A stretch of 61,989 bases of DNA from Sphingomonas sp. BK580 (lineage in GTDB: Bacteria > Pseudomonadota > Alphaproteobacteria > Sphingomonadales > Sphingomonadaceae), in the NCBI RefSeq assembly GCF_014194975.1, contig NZ_JACIAY010000018.1, positions 1 to 61,989 of the forward strand, read 5' to 3'. The notes beneath the pieces were generated by a model that saw only the letters and a program-made list of their open reading frames with translations, made no database searches and was not told the DNA's origin. This document shows, one piece after another, positions 1 through 8,130 of this stretch (position 1 is its first letter; the number at the start of each line of letters is the position of its first letter). The position numbers and the translations under genes are program-made.

Positions 1-87
1 CAGATGAACACCGGCGCGATCCTGGAGGGCGCGGAGAAGTACCAGCGCATCGCGCAGACCATGGGCCTGCCGCGGGACAACCACTGA
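1..87 (+). CDS. C-terminal end of an unidentified protein (partial)
   Basis: The window opens inside a plus-strand reading frame that runs for 28 codons and stops at TGA (85-87). The visible tail contains an alanine/glutamate-rich, probably helical stretch and ends in ...PRDNH. That is too little to name a family. Codons are G/C-rich at the third position, as in the neighbouring genes, which supports a real coding end. The 517 bases after it hold repeats and hairpins, so it is not in an operon with anything downstream. Confidence 0.6.
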   Translation, partial: QMNTGAILEGAEKYQRIAQTMGLPRDNH

Positions 88-164
88 CCCGGGGGAGGGT
101 CGCCGCGCCGGCGGCGCTCGGCCGCCTTTGCCCTGCGTCCCGGCTGGTACCACGCCCACCGCTA

Positions 165-262
165 GCGTCATCCTGAGCTTGTCTCAGGACCCACTGCTCG
201 CACGCGCTGCGACCGCCGGGTAGGCGGCGCGGTGGATCCCGAGGGAAGCTCAGGGTGACGGC
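165..262. repeat. Family A intergenic palindrome, copy 1
   Basis: The element begins GCGTCATCCTGAGCTT and ends with the near-complement AAGCTCAGGGTGACGGC, with a GC-rich centre containing GCGGCGCGGTGGATCC. Similar elements lie at 26813-26910 and 52878-52974, with a more diverged one at 21315-21401. All are between genes. Such dispersed imperfect palindromes are common in sphingomonad genomes; their function is unknown. Confidence 0.75.
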
Positions 263-274
263 AGGAGGTGAGGG

Positions 275-302
275 CGCGCGCCGTCTCACGGGACGGCGCG
301 CG
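275..302. terminator. GC hairpin, possible terminator of the first gene
   Basis: An 11-bp perfect stem (275-285 with 292-302) with a 6-nt loop. There is no T-run after it, so it could be a factor-dependent terminator, an mRNA-stabilising hairpin or simply a repeat. Confidence 0.3.
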
Positions 303-551
303 GGGCGGGCGCGCCCTCTCCGCGTCTCCGTCTCCGCGTGAACATGCTTTCCCGCGCGAAGACGCGACGCATGGAGACGCGGCACCGACCGCGTGAGCGA
401 CACCTCCCCGCCCTCCCGCCTTCGCGGGGGATGGACTCTCGGAAGAGGTACAGAGGCGCGATGGGGGTGCGCGGAGAGCGAGCGGGGTGTCGCCGACGAC
501 GAGGTGAGAAGGCCTGCGGCGCTGGTCTCCGCCTGGGGGATGCCTTCAACG

Positions 552-579
552 AAAAAGGGCGGCCCCGCAGGGCCGCCCT
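552..579 (-). terminator. Rho-independent terminator of the semialdehyde dehydrogenase gene
   Basis: Perfect 10-bp stem AGGGCGGCCC/GGGCCGCCCT (556-565 with 570-579) and a 4-nt loop. On the minus strand it is followed by a T-run (A-tract at 552-556 on the plus strand). It lies 25 bases past the stop of the dehydrogenase gene. Confidence 0.9.
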
Positions 580-604
580 CGCACCTCTCAGCTTGATCCA
601 CAGC

Positions 605-2185
605 TTACCGCGGCGATGCCTCGCGCTTGCCATCCATCCGCCGCGCCACACCCCAGGGATTGGAGTCCGCCAGCGCCTCGGGCAGCAGCGACGCCGGCAG
701 GTTCTGCAGGCTCACCGGGCGCAGGAAGCGGTAGATCGCCGCGGTCCCGACCGAGGTGGTGCGCCCATCGCTCGTCGCCGGGAACGGGCCGCCGTGCACC
801 ATCGCGTGGCTCACCTCGACCCCGGTCGGCCAGCCGTTGACCAGGATCCGGCCGACGCGGTCGGCGAGCACCGGGATCAGCGTCCTGGCCTCGGCCTCGT
901 CCTCGGCGTCGAGGTGGAGCGTCGCGGTGAGCTGGCCCTCGAGGCTGGCGATCACCTGGCGCACCTCGTCCATGTCGCGGCAGGCCACCACGATCGAGGA
1001 CGAGCCGAACACCTCGTGCCCCAGCGCGCGGTCGGCGAGGAAGCTCGCCGCGTCGGCGCGGAACAGCGCGCCGACCGCCTGATTGACGCCCTCACCGACC
1101 TTGCCGCGCGCCACCGTCGTCACCGCGCTGTGCCGTGCCAGCGCCTCGACGCCCTGCTCGAAGCTGGCGTGGATGCCCGGCGACAGCATCGTCGCGGGCG
1201 CGCTCTCGGTCAGCGCGCGGCCCGCCGCGGCGACGAAGGCGTCGAGCGCCTCGCCCGCGATCGCGAGCACCAGGCCCGGGTTGGTGCAGAACTGCCCAGC
1301 GCCCATCGTCAGCGACTGGACATAGGCCGGCGCCAGTGCCTCGCCGCGCGCCTCCAGCGCGTGCGGCATGAGGACGACCGGGTTGATGCTCGACATCTCG
1401 GCGTAGACCGGGATCGGCTCGGCGCGGTTGGCCGCGATCTTCACCAGCGCGAGCCCGCCGCCGCGCGAGCCGGTGAAGCCGACCGCCTTGATGCGGCGGT
1501 CGGCGACCAGCGCCTCGCCGAGCCGGTTGGTCTCGCCCGGCAGATAGGAGAAGACGCCCGCGGGCAGCCCCGCCTTATCGACTGCGGCGCGGATCGCGCG
1601 CGCGACCAGCTCGCCCGTGCCGGGGTGCGCCGGATGGCCCTTGACCACGACCGGACAGCCCGCGGCGAGCGCCGAGGCGGTGTCGCCGCCGGCGACCGAG
1701 AAAGCGAGCGGGAAGTTGGACGCGCCGAACACCGCTACCGGGCCGACCGCGACGTTCATGCGCCGCAGGTCGGGGCGAGGGAGCGGCTGCCGGTCGGGCA
1801 GCGCCGGGTCGATCGTGGCGTCGAGCCAGTCGCCCTGGCGCACCACCTGCGCGAACAGCTTGAGCTGACCGACGGTGCGGCCGCGCTCACCCTCGAGCCG
1901 CGCGCGCGGCAGCCCGCTCTCCTGCTGCGCGCGCTCGATCAGCTGGTCGCCGAGCGCGACGATCTCGTCGGCGATCGCTTCGAGGAAGGCGGCGCGATCC
2001 TCGGGCGCGGTCGCGGCATAGGCCGGGAAGGCCGCGGCGGCGAGCTCACACGCGTCGGCGACGGCATCGGGGCCTGCCGAGGAGAAGGTCGGGGTGAGAG
2101 GCGCGCCCTTGGCCGGGTCGACCGCGGTGAATCGCGCCTCGGCCTGGCGCAGCTCGGCACCGATCAGCATCGCTCCGTCGATCAT
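605..2185 (-). CDS. Alpha-ketoglutarate semialdehyde (2,5-dioxovalerate) dehydrogenase
   Basis: A 526-aa cytoplasmic aldehyde dehydrogenase that probably oxidises 2,5-dioxovalerate to 2-oxoglutarate with NAD(P)+, the last step of oxidative (Weimberg-type) pentose and aldarate catabolism. The whole ALDH fold is present. Asn157 in FGASNFPLAFS, general base Glu263 in YAEMSSINP and nucleophile Cys300 in GAGQFCTNPG are all visible, and the FGASNFPLAFS variant is typical of the KGSADH branch. The start at 2185 (MIDGAMLIG) is chosen over an upstream in-frame ATG because GAGG lies 7 nt before it and the family aligns from there. It follows xylA on the same strand after a repeat-filled 260-base gap and ends in a strong terminator. 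The family is clear; the physiological substrate is inferred from context. Confidence 0.9.
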   Translation of the reverse strand: MIDGAMLIGAELRQAEARFTAVDPAKGAPLTPTFSSAGPDAVADACELAAAAFPAYAATAPEDRAAFLEAIADEIVALGDQLIERAQQESGLPRARLEGERGRTVGQLKLFAQVVRQGDWLDATIDPALPDRQPLPRPDLRRMNVAVGPVAVFGASNFPLAFSVAGGDTASALAAGCPVVVKGHPAHPGTGELVARAIRAAVDKAGLPAGVFSYLPGETNRLGEALVADRRIKAVGFTGSRGGGLALVKIAANRAEPIPVYAEMSSINPVVLMPHALEARGEALAPAYVQSLTMGAGQFCTNPGLVLAIAGEALDAFVAAAGRALTESAPATMLSPGIHASFEQGVEALARHSAVTTVARGKVGEGVNQAVGALFRADAASFLADRALGHEVFGSSSIVVACRDMDEVRQVIASLEGQLTATLHLDAEDEAEARTLIPVLADRVGRILVNGWPTGVEVSHAMVHGGPFPATSDGRTTSVGTAAIYRFLRPVSLQNLPASLLPEALADSNPWGVARRMDGKREASPR

Positions 2186-2280
2186 GGATATCCTCGGCTT
2201 CGGAATTAGTCGGACATATTTAGGCGGCGGGGGGAGGGGGCGCAACCCTGGAGAGCGCCACGATCGTTCCCGTATACGCC

Positions 2281-2371
2281 TGTACCCCGGCAAACGCCGG
2301 GGCCCAGGTGGGGGACGTCGGTGAGACCCAACGCGGCTTTCCCGACCTCACCCCGGCTTCCGCCGGGGAAC
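2281..2371. repeat. Family B paired hairpin repeat, copy 1
   Basis: Two short palindromes of the type CCCCGGCnnnCGCCGGGG (2285-2302 and 2351-2367), about 50 bases apart, lie between the dehydrogenase and xylA. Similar pairs occur at 5301-5388, 12637-12723, 54620-54697 and 56805-56882. Confidence 0.7.
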
Positions 2372-2445
2372 AGCTTATGAGGTTAGCCGTGTCATGCCAT
2401 CCGCGATGTGAGGGAGCGGAGCAGCTCGCGTCCGCCCCCATCCCC

Positions 2446-3756
2446 TCAGATGAAGCGGTTAAGCAAATTCTCGATCCGCTCCTGCTGGCCCGAGCGCGGG
2501 CGCGGGTCGACGTTCTCGCGCTCGGCGAGGTCGGCGATCCCGGCGAGGTCGAGGCTCGACACCTGCTGGCCGAACGCGCCGTCCCAGCCGGCGTAGCGGT
2601 CGCGCTTGATCGAATCGAGCCGGCCGTCCTCGATCAGCTTGGCCGCGTTGAGCAGCCCGCGCGCGACCGTGTCGATGCCGCCGACATGGCCGTAGAACAG
2701 GTCGGCCGCGTCGACCGACTGGCGCCGCACCTTGGCGTCGAAGTTGAACCCGCCCGTGGTGAAGCCGCCCGCACGGATGATCTCGAGCATCGCCAGCGTC
2801 AGTTCCTCGACCGAGTTGGGGAATTGATCGGTGTCCCAGCCGTTCTGCGGGTCGCCGCGATTGGCGTCGATCGAGCCGAAGATGCCGAGCGCCGCGGCGG
2901 TGGCGATCTCATGCTCGAAGGTGTGGCCGGCGAGCGTGGCGTGGTTCGCCTCGATATTGACCTTGACCTCGTTCTCGAGCCCGTAGCGCTTGAGGAAGCC
3001 GTACACCGTGGCGGTGTCGAAGTCGTACTGATGCTTGGTCGGCTCGTGCGGCTTCGGCTCGATCAGGATCGTGCCCTGGAACCCGATCTTGTGCTTGTGC
3101 TCGACCACTAGGCTCAGGAAGCGTCCGAGATTGTCGAGCTCGCGCTTGAGATCGGTGTTGTGGAGCGACTCATAGCCCTCGCGACCGCCCCACAGCACGT
3201 AGTTCTGGCCGCCGAGCCGATGCGTCGCCTCGAGCGCGTCGCGCACCTGCACCGCGCCGAACGCGAACACCTCGGGATCGGGGTTGCTCGCGCCGCCGGC
3301 GGCGAAGCGCGGATGGCTGAACAGGTTGGCGGTGCCCCACAGCAGCTTGCGGCCCGAGGAGGCCTGCAGCGTCTCGAGATGGTCGACCGCCTCGGCGAAG
3401 TAGCGGCGGTGCTCGGCGACGCCGTGCGCGTCCGCCATCACGTCGACGTCGTGGAAGCAGTAGTAGGGCACGTCGAGCTTGCTGAAGAAGTCGAATGCCA
3501 CCTCACGCTTCTGCGCCGCGGCGGCGCTGTCGTTGGCGCCGGCGTGCCAAGGGCGGTTGAAGGTGCCGCCGCCGAACACGTCCGAGCCCGGCCAGCAGAA
3601 GGTGTGCCAGAAGCAGGCGGCGAAGCGGAGGTGGTCCTCCATGCGCTTGCCGAGCACGACCCGGTCCTTGTCGTAGAAACGATAGGCGAGCTCGTTGTCG
3701 CTGTCGGGGCCCTCATACTTGATCTGAGGGATGTCGGCGAAGAAGTCGGTGGCCAT
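2446..3756 (-). CDS. xylA: Xylose isomerase
   Basis: A 436-aa xylose isomerase of the class II (E. coli-like) length, interconverting D-xylose and D-xylulose with two divalent metals. Seen directly: the N-terminal PQIKYEGPDSDNELAYRFYD block, catalytic His102 and Asp105 in CFHDVDVM, the metal-site stretch IEPKPHEPTKHQYD, and VNIEANHATLAGHTFEHE. The start at 3756 is supported by AAGGAG about 9 nt upstream. It lies 36 nt after the xylulokinase stop on the same strand, so xylB and xylA are very likely co-transcribed, with xylB first. Confidence 0.98.
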   Translation of the reverse strand: MATDFFADIPQIKYEGPDSDNELAYRFYDKDRVVLGKRMEDHLRFAACFWHTFCWPGSDVFGGGTFNRPWHAGANDSAAAAQKREVAFDFFSKLDVPYYCFHDVDVMADAHGVAEHRRYFAEAVDHLETLQASSGRKLLWGTANLFSHPRFAAGGASNPDPEVFAFGAVQVRDALEATHRLGGQNYVLWGGREGYESLHNTDLKRELDNLGRFLSLVVEHKHKIGFQGTILIEPKPHEPTKHQYDFDTATVYGFLKRYGLENEVKVNIEANHATLAGHTFEHEIATAAALGIFGSIDANRGDPQNGWDTDQFPNSVEELTLAMLEIIRAGGFTTGGFNFDAKVRRQSVDAADLFYGHVGGIDTVARGLLNAAKLIEDGRLDSIKRDRYAGWDGAFGQQVSSLDLAGIADLAERENVDPRPRSGQQERIENLLNRFI

Positions 3757-3792
3757 GCAGGCGCTCCTTGGCGTGGTGGTTCGTGGGTAAGA

Positions 3793-5241
3793 TCAGGCCG
3801 CGTGCGGCGCGATGCGGGGGTAGGCGTCGCGGAAGGCGGCGCGCTTGGGGGCGAGCCGGTCGACCAGCGCGGGGTCCGGCGCGACGACGTGGCTGACCGG
3901 CGGGGCGACGCAGACCTCGGCGGGCGTGCCGCCGTCGACCGCGAGCTGCGCCAGCCGCGCCGCGCCCATCGCCGGGCCGACCTCGCCGCCCTTGAGGTAG
4001 GCGAGCTCGACCTCGAGCGCGGCGGCGAGCGTCTCGCCCCAGTAGCGCGAGCGCGCGCCGCCGCCGATCACCGACAGCCGCTCGACCGCGGTGCCCGACT
4101 CGCGCAGCACGCGCACGCCGTCGGCCAGCGCGAAGGCGACGCCCTCGAGCACCGCCTGGGCGAGCCGCTCGGGCGTGGTGTCATGGTCGAGCCGCAGGAA
4201 ACCGCCGCGCACCTGCGCGTCGTTGTGCGGGGTGCGCTCGCCCGAGAGATAGGGGAGGAACAGCTCGGGGCCGTTGCCGACGCCCGCCGCCTCCGCGCGC
4301 GCGAACAGCTCGGCCGCGCCCGCCGCGCCGATCAGCCGCGCCGCCCAGTCGACGCACACCGCGGCGGAGAGATGCACCGCCATCTGGTGCCACAGGTTCG
4401 GCAGGCAGTGGCAGAAAGCGTGGACCGCGGCCGCCGGGTTGGCGCGCAGCTCGGCGGTGGCGACGAAGATCACGCCCGAGGTCCCGAGCGACAGCAGGGC
4501 GTCGCCGTCCTCGACCACGCCGACGCCCGCTGCGCCCGCGGCATTGTCGCCGCCGCCGCCCGCGACCGGCACCTGGTCCATGCCCCAGCGCTCGGCGATC
4601 TCGGCGCGCAGCGTGCCCGCGACATCGCTACCCTCGACCGCGCGCGGCATCTGCTCGCGGCTGAGCCCGGTGGCGGCGAGCAGGTCGTCGCTCCAGTCGC
4701 GCTTCGCCACGTCGAGCCACAGCGTGCCGGCGGCGTCGGAGACGTCGCTGGCCTTCTCGCCGGTCATGCGCAGGCGGACATGATCCTTGGGCAGCAGCAC
4801 GGTGCGGATCGCGGCGAACACCTCGGGCTCGTGGTGCGCGACCCACAGCAGCTTGGGCGCGGTGAAGCCGGGCATGGCGAGGTTGGCGGCGACCTGGTGC
4901 AGCTCGGGCGCCTTGGCCTCCAGCTCGGCACATTCGGCGAAGGAGCGCCCGTCGTTCCACAGGATCGCGGGGCGCAGCGGGCGATCGTCGGCGCCGAGCA
5001 GCGTCGCGCCGTGCATCTGGCCGGCGAGCCCGATACCGCGGACGGAGCGGCGCACCTCGGCGGGCAGCGCGCGCACCGCCGCCTCGGTCGCCTGCCACCA
5101 CGCCTCGGGATCCTGCTCGGACCAGAGCGGGTGCGGGCGCTGCACGGTGAGCGCGGCGGTGCCCTGCGCCACGATCGCGCCGGCGGGGTCGATGACCACC
5201 GCCTTCACGCCCGAGGTGCCGATGTCGATGCCGAGGAACAT
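3793..5241 (-). CDS. xylB: Xylulokinase
   Basis: A 482-aa FGGY-family kinase that phosphorylates D-xylulose to xylulose 5-phosphate for the pentose phosphate pathway. The N-terminal phosphate-binding motif GIDIGTSGVKAVVID, the EQDPEAWW motif, LAGQMHGATLL and the GGGGDNAAGA motif carrying the catalytic Asp are all present, and GGGARSRYW with the late GPAMGAARLA completes the FGGY C domain. The Shine-Dalgarno is weak (AGAAAG). It sits upstream of xylA in the same operon and downstream of the GH43 gene, consistent with use of xylose released from glycans. Confidence 0.96.
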   Translation of the reverse strand: MFLGIDIGTSGVKAVVIDPAGAIVAQGTAALTVQRPHPLWSEQDPEAWWQATEAAVRALPAEVRRSVRGIGLAGQMHGATLLGADDRPLRPAILWNDGRSFAECAELEAKAPELHQVAANLAMPGFTAPKLLWVAHHEPEVFAAIRTVLLPKDHVRLRMTGEKASDVSDAAGTLWLDVAKRDWSDDLLAATGLSREQMPRAVEGSDVAGTLRAEIAERWGMDQVPVAGGGGDNAAGAAGVGVVEDGDALLSLGTSGVIFVATAELRANPAAAVHAFCHCLPNLWHQMAVHLSAAVCVDWAARLIGAAGAAELFARAEAAGVGNGPELFLPYLSGERTPHNDAQVRGGFLRLDHDTTPERLAQAVLEGVAFALADGVRVLRESGTAVERLSVIGGGARSRYWGETLAAALEVELAYLKGGEVGPAMGAARLAQLAVDGGTPAEVCVAPPVSHVVAPDPALVDRLAPKRAAFRDAYPRIAPHAA

Positions 5242-5300
5242 GTTTCGCTTTCTGCCAGGTCGGAGCGCTGAAAAGAGAAGGCTTAAGCCGTTCTACCCAC

Positions 5301-5388
5301 TACCCCGGCGAACGTCGGGGTACAGGTACGGGCCCGGCGCGAGAGGCGGCGACGTCTCCCAACTGGACCCCGGCGTTCGCCCGGGTGG
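5301..5388. repeat. Family B paired hairpin repeat, copy 2
   Basis: Two imperfect palindromes (TACCCCGGCGAACGTCGGGGTA near 5302-5323, and GGACCCCGGCGTTCGCCCGGGT near 5366-5387) in the gap between the GH43 gene and xylB. They have the same architecture as the other family B pairs. Confidence 0.65.
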
Positions 5389-5428
5389 TGCTCCGCGGGG
5401 AGCACCGAGCCGTCCGCCGCCCCGCGCC

Positions 5429-6589
5429 TCACTTCACGAACGGGTCGATCGTCGGGATCGTGCCGTCCGGGTTGAACTTGAGCTCGGTCATCTTGACGTT
5501 GCGGAGGTGGTTCTTCCCCGACAGCTGGGTGTCCGCGTAGAACAGCCACCACTTGCCCTTCCACTCGACGATCGAGTGGTGCGTGGTCCAGCCCTGCACC
5601 GGCTCGAGGATATGGCCCTTGTAGGTGAACGGACCATAGGGCGTCTTGCCGATGGCGTAGTTGAGGAAGTGCGTGTCGCCGGTCGAGTAGGTGTAATAAT
5701 ATTGCCCGCCGCGCTTGAAGACCCAGGAGGCCTCGAAGAAGCGCTTCTCATGGTCGCCGCCGAGCACGGGCTTGCCCTTCTCGTCGAGGATCACCGCGTC
5801 GCGCGGCGTCTCGGCGAAGCTCTTCATGTCGGCGTTGAGCTTGGCGACCTTGCCCGAGAGCGCGGGCTGATCGTCCTGCTTCAGGTCGGTGTCGCTGCCG
5901 CTGGGATCGTATTTGCCGCCCTTCCAGCGCTGGAGCTGGCCGCCCCAGATGCCGCCGAAATACATGTACGAGGTGCCGTCGGCGTCGGTGAACACCGCCG
6001 GGTCCATCGAGTAGCTGCCCTTGATCGCCTCGGGCTCGGCCTTGAACGGCCCCATCGGGTTGTTCGAGGTGGCGACGCCGATGCGGAACGCGCCCAGGCC
6101 GTTGCGGTCCTTGGTGCGGTCGCGCGCGGGGAAGTAGAGGTAATAGGTGCCGTTCTTGAAGGCGGCGTCGGGTGCCCACATCTGCTGCGACGCCCAGGGC
6201 ACGTCCTTCACGTCGAGCGCGACCGGGCCGACCGTGACCTTGCCGCCGGGCTCGTCGAGCCGCAGCACGCGATAGTCGCGCATGGCGTATTGGTTGCCGA
6301 GATCGTCGTCCTTGGTCTCGGTCGGAATGTCGTGGCTCGGATAGACGTAGAGTTTGCCGTCGCCCCAGACGTGCGCCGAGGGATCGGCGGTGTAGATGTC
6401 ACGTACCAGCGGCTGCGAGAGGTACGAGCGGCCGTCGGGTGCGCGCTCCTGGTCCCAGCCGGCGGTCTCGGCGGTCGCGTTGTTGCCCGCGGCGGCGGAG
6501 CTGCTCTCCTGCGACGAGCAGGCGATCAGCGGCAGCGGCGCGAGCGCGGCGAGCAGCAGGCGGCGGGCGGTGGATCGGGATGGGCGCAT
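5429..6589 (-). CDS. Glycoside hydrolase family 43 lipoprotein
   Basis: A 386-aa GH43-type five-bladed beta-propeller enzyme, likely an arabinofuranosidase or xylosidase acting on arabinose/xylose-containing glycans. The N-terminus is a lipoprotein signal: basic residues, a hydrophobic run and the lipobox LIAC with Cys24, followed by serines, so it is anchored in the periplasm or outer membrane. Candidate catalytic acids are the Asp in YTADPSAHVW (base), the Asp in SMDPAVFTDADG (pKa modulator) and the Glu in FFEASWVFKRG (acid). GGAG precedes the ATG at 6589 by about 9 nt. A LacI-type operator overlaps its likely promoter. It is the first gene of a minus-strand pentose block with xylB-xylA. 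Exact substrate is not readable. Confidence 0.9.
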   Translation of the reverse strand: MRPSRSTARRLLLAALAPLPLIACSSQESSSAAAGNNATAETAGWDQERAPDGRSYLSQPLVRDIYTADPSAHVWGDGKLYVYPSHDIPTETKDDDLGNQYAMRDYRVLRLDEPGGKVTVGPVALDVKDVPWASQQMWAPDAAFKNGTYYLYFPARDRTKDRNGLGAFRIGVATSNNPMGPFKAEPEAIKGSYSMDPAVFTDADGTSYMYFGGIWGGQLQRWKGGKYDPSGSDTDLKQDDQPALSGKVAKLNADMKSFAETPRDAVILDEKGKPVLGGDHEKRFFEASWVFKRGGQYYYTYSTGDTHFLNYAIGKTPYGPFTYKGHILEPVQGWTTHHSIVEWKGKWWLFYADTQLSGKNHLRNVKMTELKFNPDGTIPTIDPFVK

Positions 6590-6640
6590 TCGGGCGTTCT
6601 CCTCTCGGTTCGCAGCGGATCTACGCCCGCGTCGCCGTTA

Positions 6641-6669
6641 GAGTTAGCGCTACCATGCGGCGCGCGCAA
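6641..6669 (-). promoter_or_regulatory. Candidate XylR/LacI-type operator and promoter of the GH43-xylBA block
   Basis: Read on the minus strand the site is TGGTAGCGCTAAC, with the perfect palindromic core TAGCGCTA (6645-6652). A possible -35 TTGCGC (6669-6664), 17-nt spacer and -10 TAACTC (6646-6641) place the operator directly over the promoter. The core matches, from memory, the site bound by the LacI-family xylose repressor of Caulobacter. No repressor gene is adjacent; the only LacI gene in the window is 40 kb away. Confidence 0.65.
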
Positions 6670-6701
6670 CAGCTTTGATCGTGCGATCGCGTGAGCTTAG
6701 G

Positions 6702-7949
6702 TCAGGCAGGCATCGACGCAGGCGCGGCCCTCAACGCCCTGCCCAGCAGCAGCATGATCCAGCCCAGCGCGAGCAGGTAGGAGACCGCGGCGAACAGCAG
6801 CAGCGGTAGGTAGCCGAGCCCCGCCGCGAGCACCACGCCCGCCACCTTGGAGATCACCACGCCGCCGACATTGCCGCTGAAGGAACCGAAGGCGGTGACC
6901 CGCCCGACCTTCTGCTGCGGCACGACGTCGGCGATCAGCGCGAACAGGTTGGTGGAGAAGGCCTGGTGCCCCGCCAGCGCGAGCGCCATGAGCGCCACCG
7001 CGGCAGGATAGCTCGCGGTCGCGAGCGCGAAGGGGACGGGCAGCACGCAGAGCGCCGCCGCCAGCATCGCACCGCGCCGCACCGTCCAGGCGCGATGGCC
7101 GAACGCCAGCAGCCGAGTCGCGACCCCGCCGCCGAGCAGCGAGCCGAGCGCGGCGCCGCCATAGGCCAGCGCCAGCGGCACGCCGAGCTCGACCCCGCTC
7201 AACCCGAAGCGGCGATGGAAGAAGTCGGGCAGCCAGAACAGCAGCAGCCACCAGGTCGCGTCGGAGAGCAGCTTGGCACCCGCGACCGCCCAGGTACGCC
7301 GCTCGCGCAGGATCGGGCCATAATCCACCGGCGCGGACTCCGCCGGCGCCTCGGCCGGCGAGTCGAGTCGCAGCCCGCGCGCGGCGACCAGCCAGGCCAG
7401 CGCCCAGCCGAGCCCGATCACCCCGGCCGCGGCGAAGGTGCCGCGCCAGCCGAGCAGCAATGCCGCCGCGGGGATGGCGAGCGGCGCCAGGATCGCGCCC
7501 AGGCTGCTCGCCGCGTTGCTCACGCCGAAGCCGGCCGAGCGCCACGCCGGCGGCAGCACCGCCGCGACGGTCTTCGTCGCGGTGGGCGTGCCCATCGCCT
7601 CGGTCGCGCCGAGCGTGACGCGGACGAGCACGAACTCGATCGTGGTGCGCGCCCAGCCGTGCAGCAGCGCGGCGACGCTCCACGCCGCCACCCCGACCGG
7701 GTTGGCCCATCTCACTCCCAGCTTGTCCGCTATCCAGCCGGTGACGAGGAAGCCGCCTGCCGCGCCGGCCTGGAACCAGGCGGCGAGCGTGCCGTAATCG
7801 TCGTCGCTCCAGTTGAGGTCGGCGGCGATCTGCGGCTTGAGCACCGCGATGATCTGGCGGTCGACGAGGTTGAGCACGCCGGCGGTGATGACCAGCGCGA
7901 AGAGCAACGCGCGACGCGCGGAGCCGAGGTCGGCGAGGGTACGGGTCAC
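6702..7949 (-). CDS. MFS transporter, hexuronate/ACS-like
   Basis: A 415-aa major facilitator protein with about 12 hydrophobic segments. The first loop motif NLVDRQIIAVLKPQIAADL and the segment GFGVSNAASSLGAILAPL are typical of the anion:cation symporter subgroup that includes hexuronate transporters. A sugar acid or other anionic substrate is therefore plausible. The GTG at 7949 is chosen because the protein aligns from there and any earlier start would run into the monooxygenase gene. Its ribosome site is poor; an AAGGAGG lies about 25 nt too far upstream. It follows the monooxygenase gene on the same strand after about 180 bases and may import the substrate of that pathway. Confidence 0.88.
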   Translation of the reverse strand: MTRTLADLGSARRALLFALVITAGVLNLVDRQIIAVLKPQIAADLNWSDDDYGTLAAWFQAGAAGGFLVTGWIADKLGVRWANPVGVAAWSVAALLHGWARTTIEFVLVRVTLGATEAMGTPTATKTVAAVLPPAWRSAGFGVSNAASSLGAILAPLAIPAAALLLGWRGTFAAAGVIGLGWALAWLVAARGLRLDSPAEAPAESAPVDYGPILRERRTWAVAGAKLLSDATWWLLLFWLPDFFHRRFGLSGVELGVPLALAYGGAALGSLLGGGVATRLLAFGHRAWTVRRGAMLAAALCVLPVPFALATASYPAAVALMALALAGHQAFSTNLFALIADVVPQQKVGRVTAFGSFSGNVGGVVISKVAGVVLAAGLGYLPLLLFAAVSYLLALGWIMLLLGRALRAAPASMPA

Positions 7950-8130
7950 TTGGCGCGGGGCGGCACGATTGTCGCCCTCCTTGTCACCCCGGCCCTGCAC
8001 CGGTGTCGATGGCACCGCGCGTGCCGCGATGATGACGGAACAAGTCCGGAGTGACGAGCGCGAGGATGTGGGCCAGAAGAAGGCGCGCGCCCCGGTGGCG
8101 TCACGACGCGAACGCCTCGCCGCACCGGCC
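7950..8130. repeat. Gap with degenerate palindromic repeat
   Basis: The 181 bases between the monooxygenase and the MFS gene contain TCACCCCGGC...ACAAGTCCGGAGTGAC, a degenerate inverted repeat of the same general type as the other intergenic repeats. No gene was seen. It could weaken or uncouple expression of the transporter from the upstream pair. Confidence 0.4.

Larger units (their letters stand above)
88..604. other. Intergenic region with palindromic repeats and a terminator
   Basis: No convincing gene was found in these 517 bases. They hold a roughly 98-base imperfect inverted repeat (165-262), an 11-bp GC hairpin (275-285 pairing with 292-302, 6-nt loop) and the terminator of the downstream minus-strand dehydrogenase (552-579). 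The open frames here are arginine/proline-rich antisense frames typical of very GC-rich DNA. Confidence 0.7.

Noticed and set aside
5264..5269. AGCGCT near the xylB start as a second xylose-repressor site
   Set aside because: The flanks do not continue the palindrome (GGAGCGCTGA), unlike the good site at 6641-6657.
3160..5271. Long plus-strand frame opposite xylA-xylB
   Set aside because: Antisense artefact; xylA and xylB are certain from active-site motifs.
4787..6694. Long plus-strand frame opposite the GH43 gene
   Set aside because: Same composition artefact, no motifs, and it crosses the repeat between genes.
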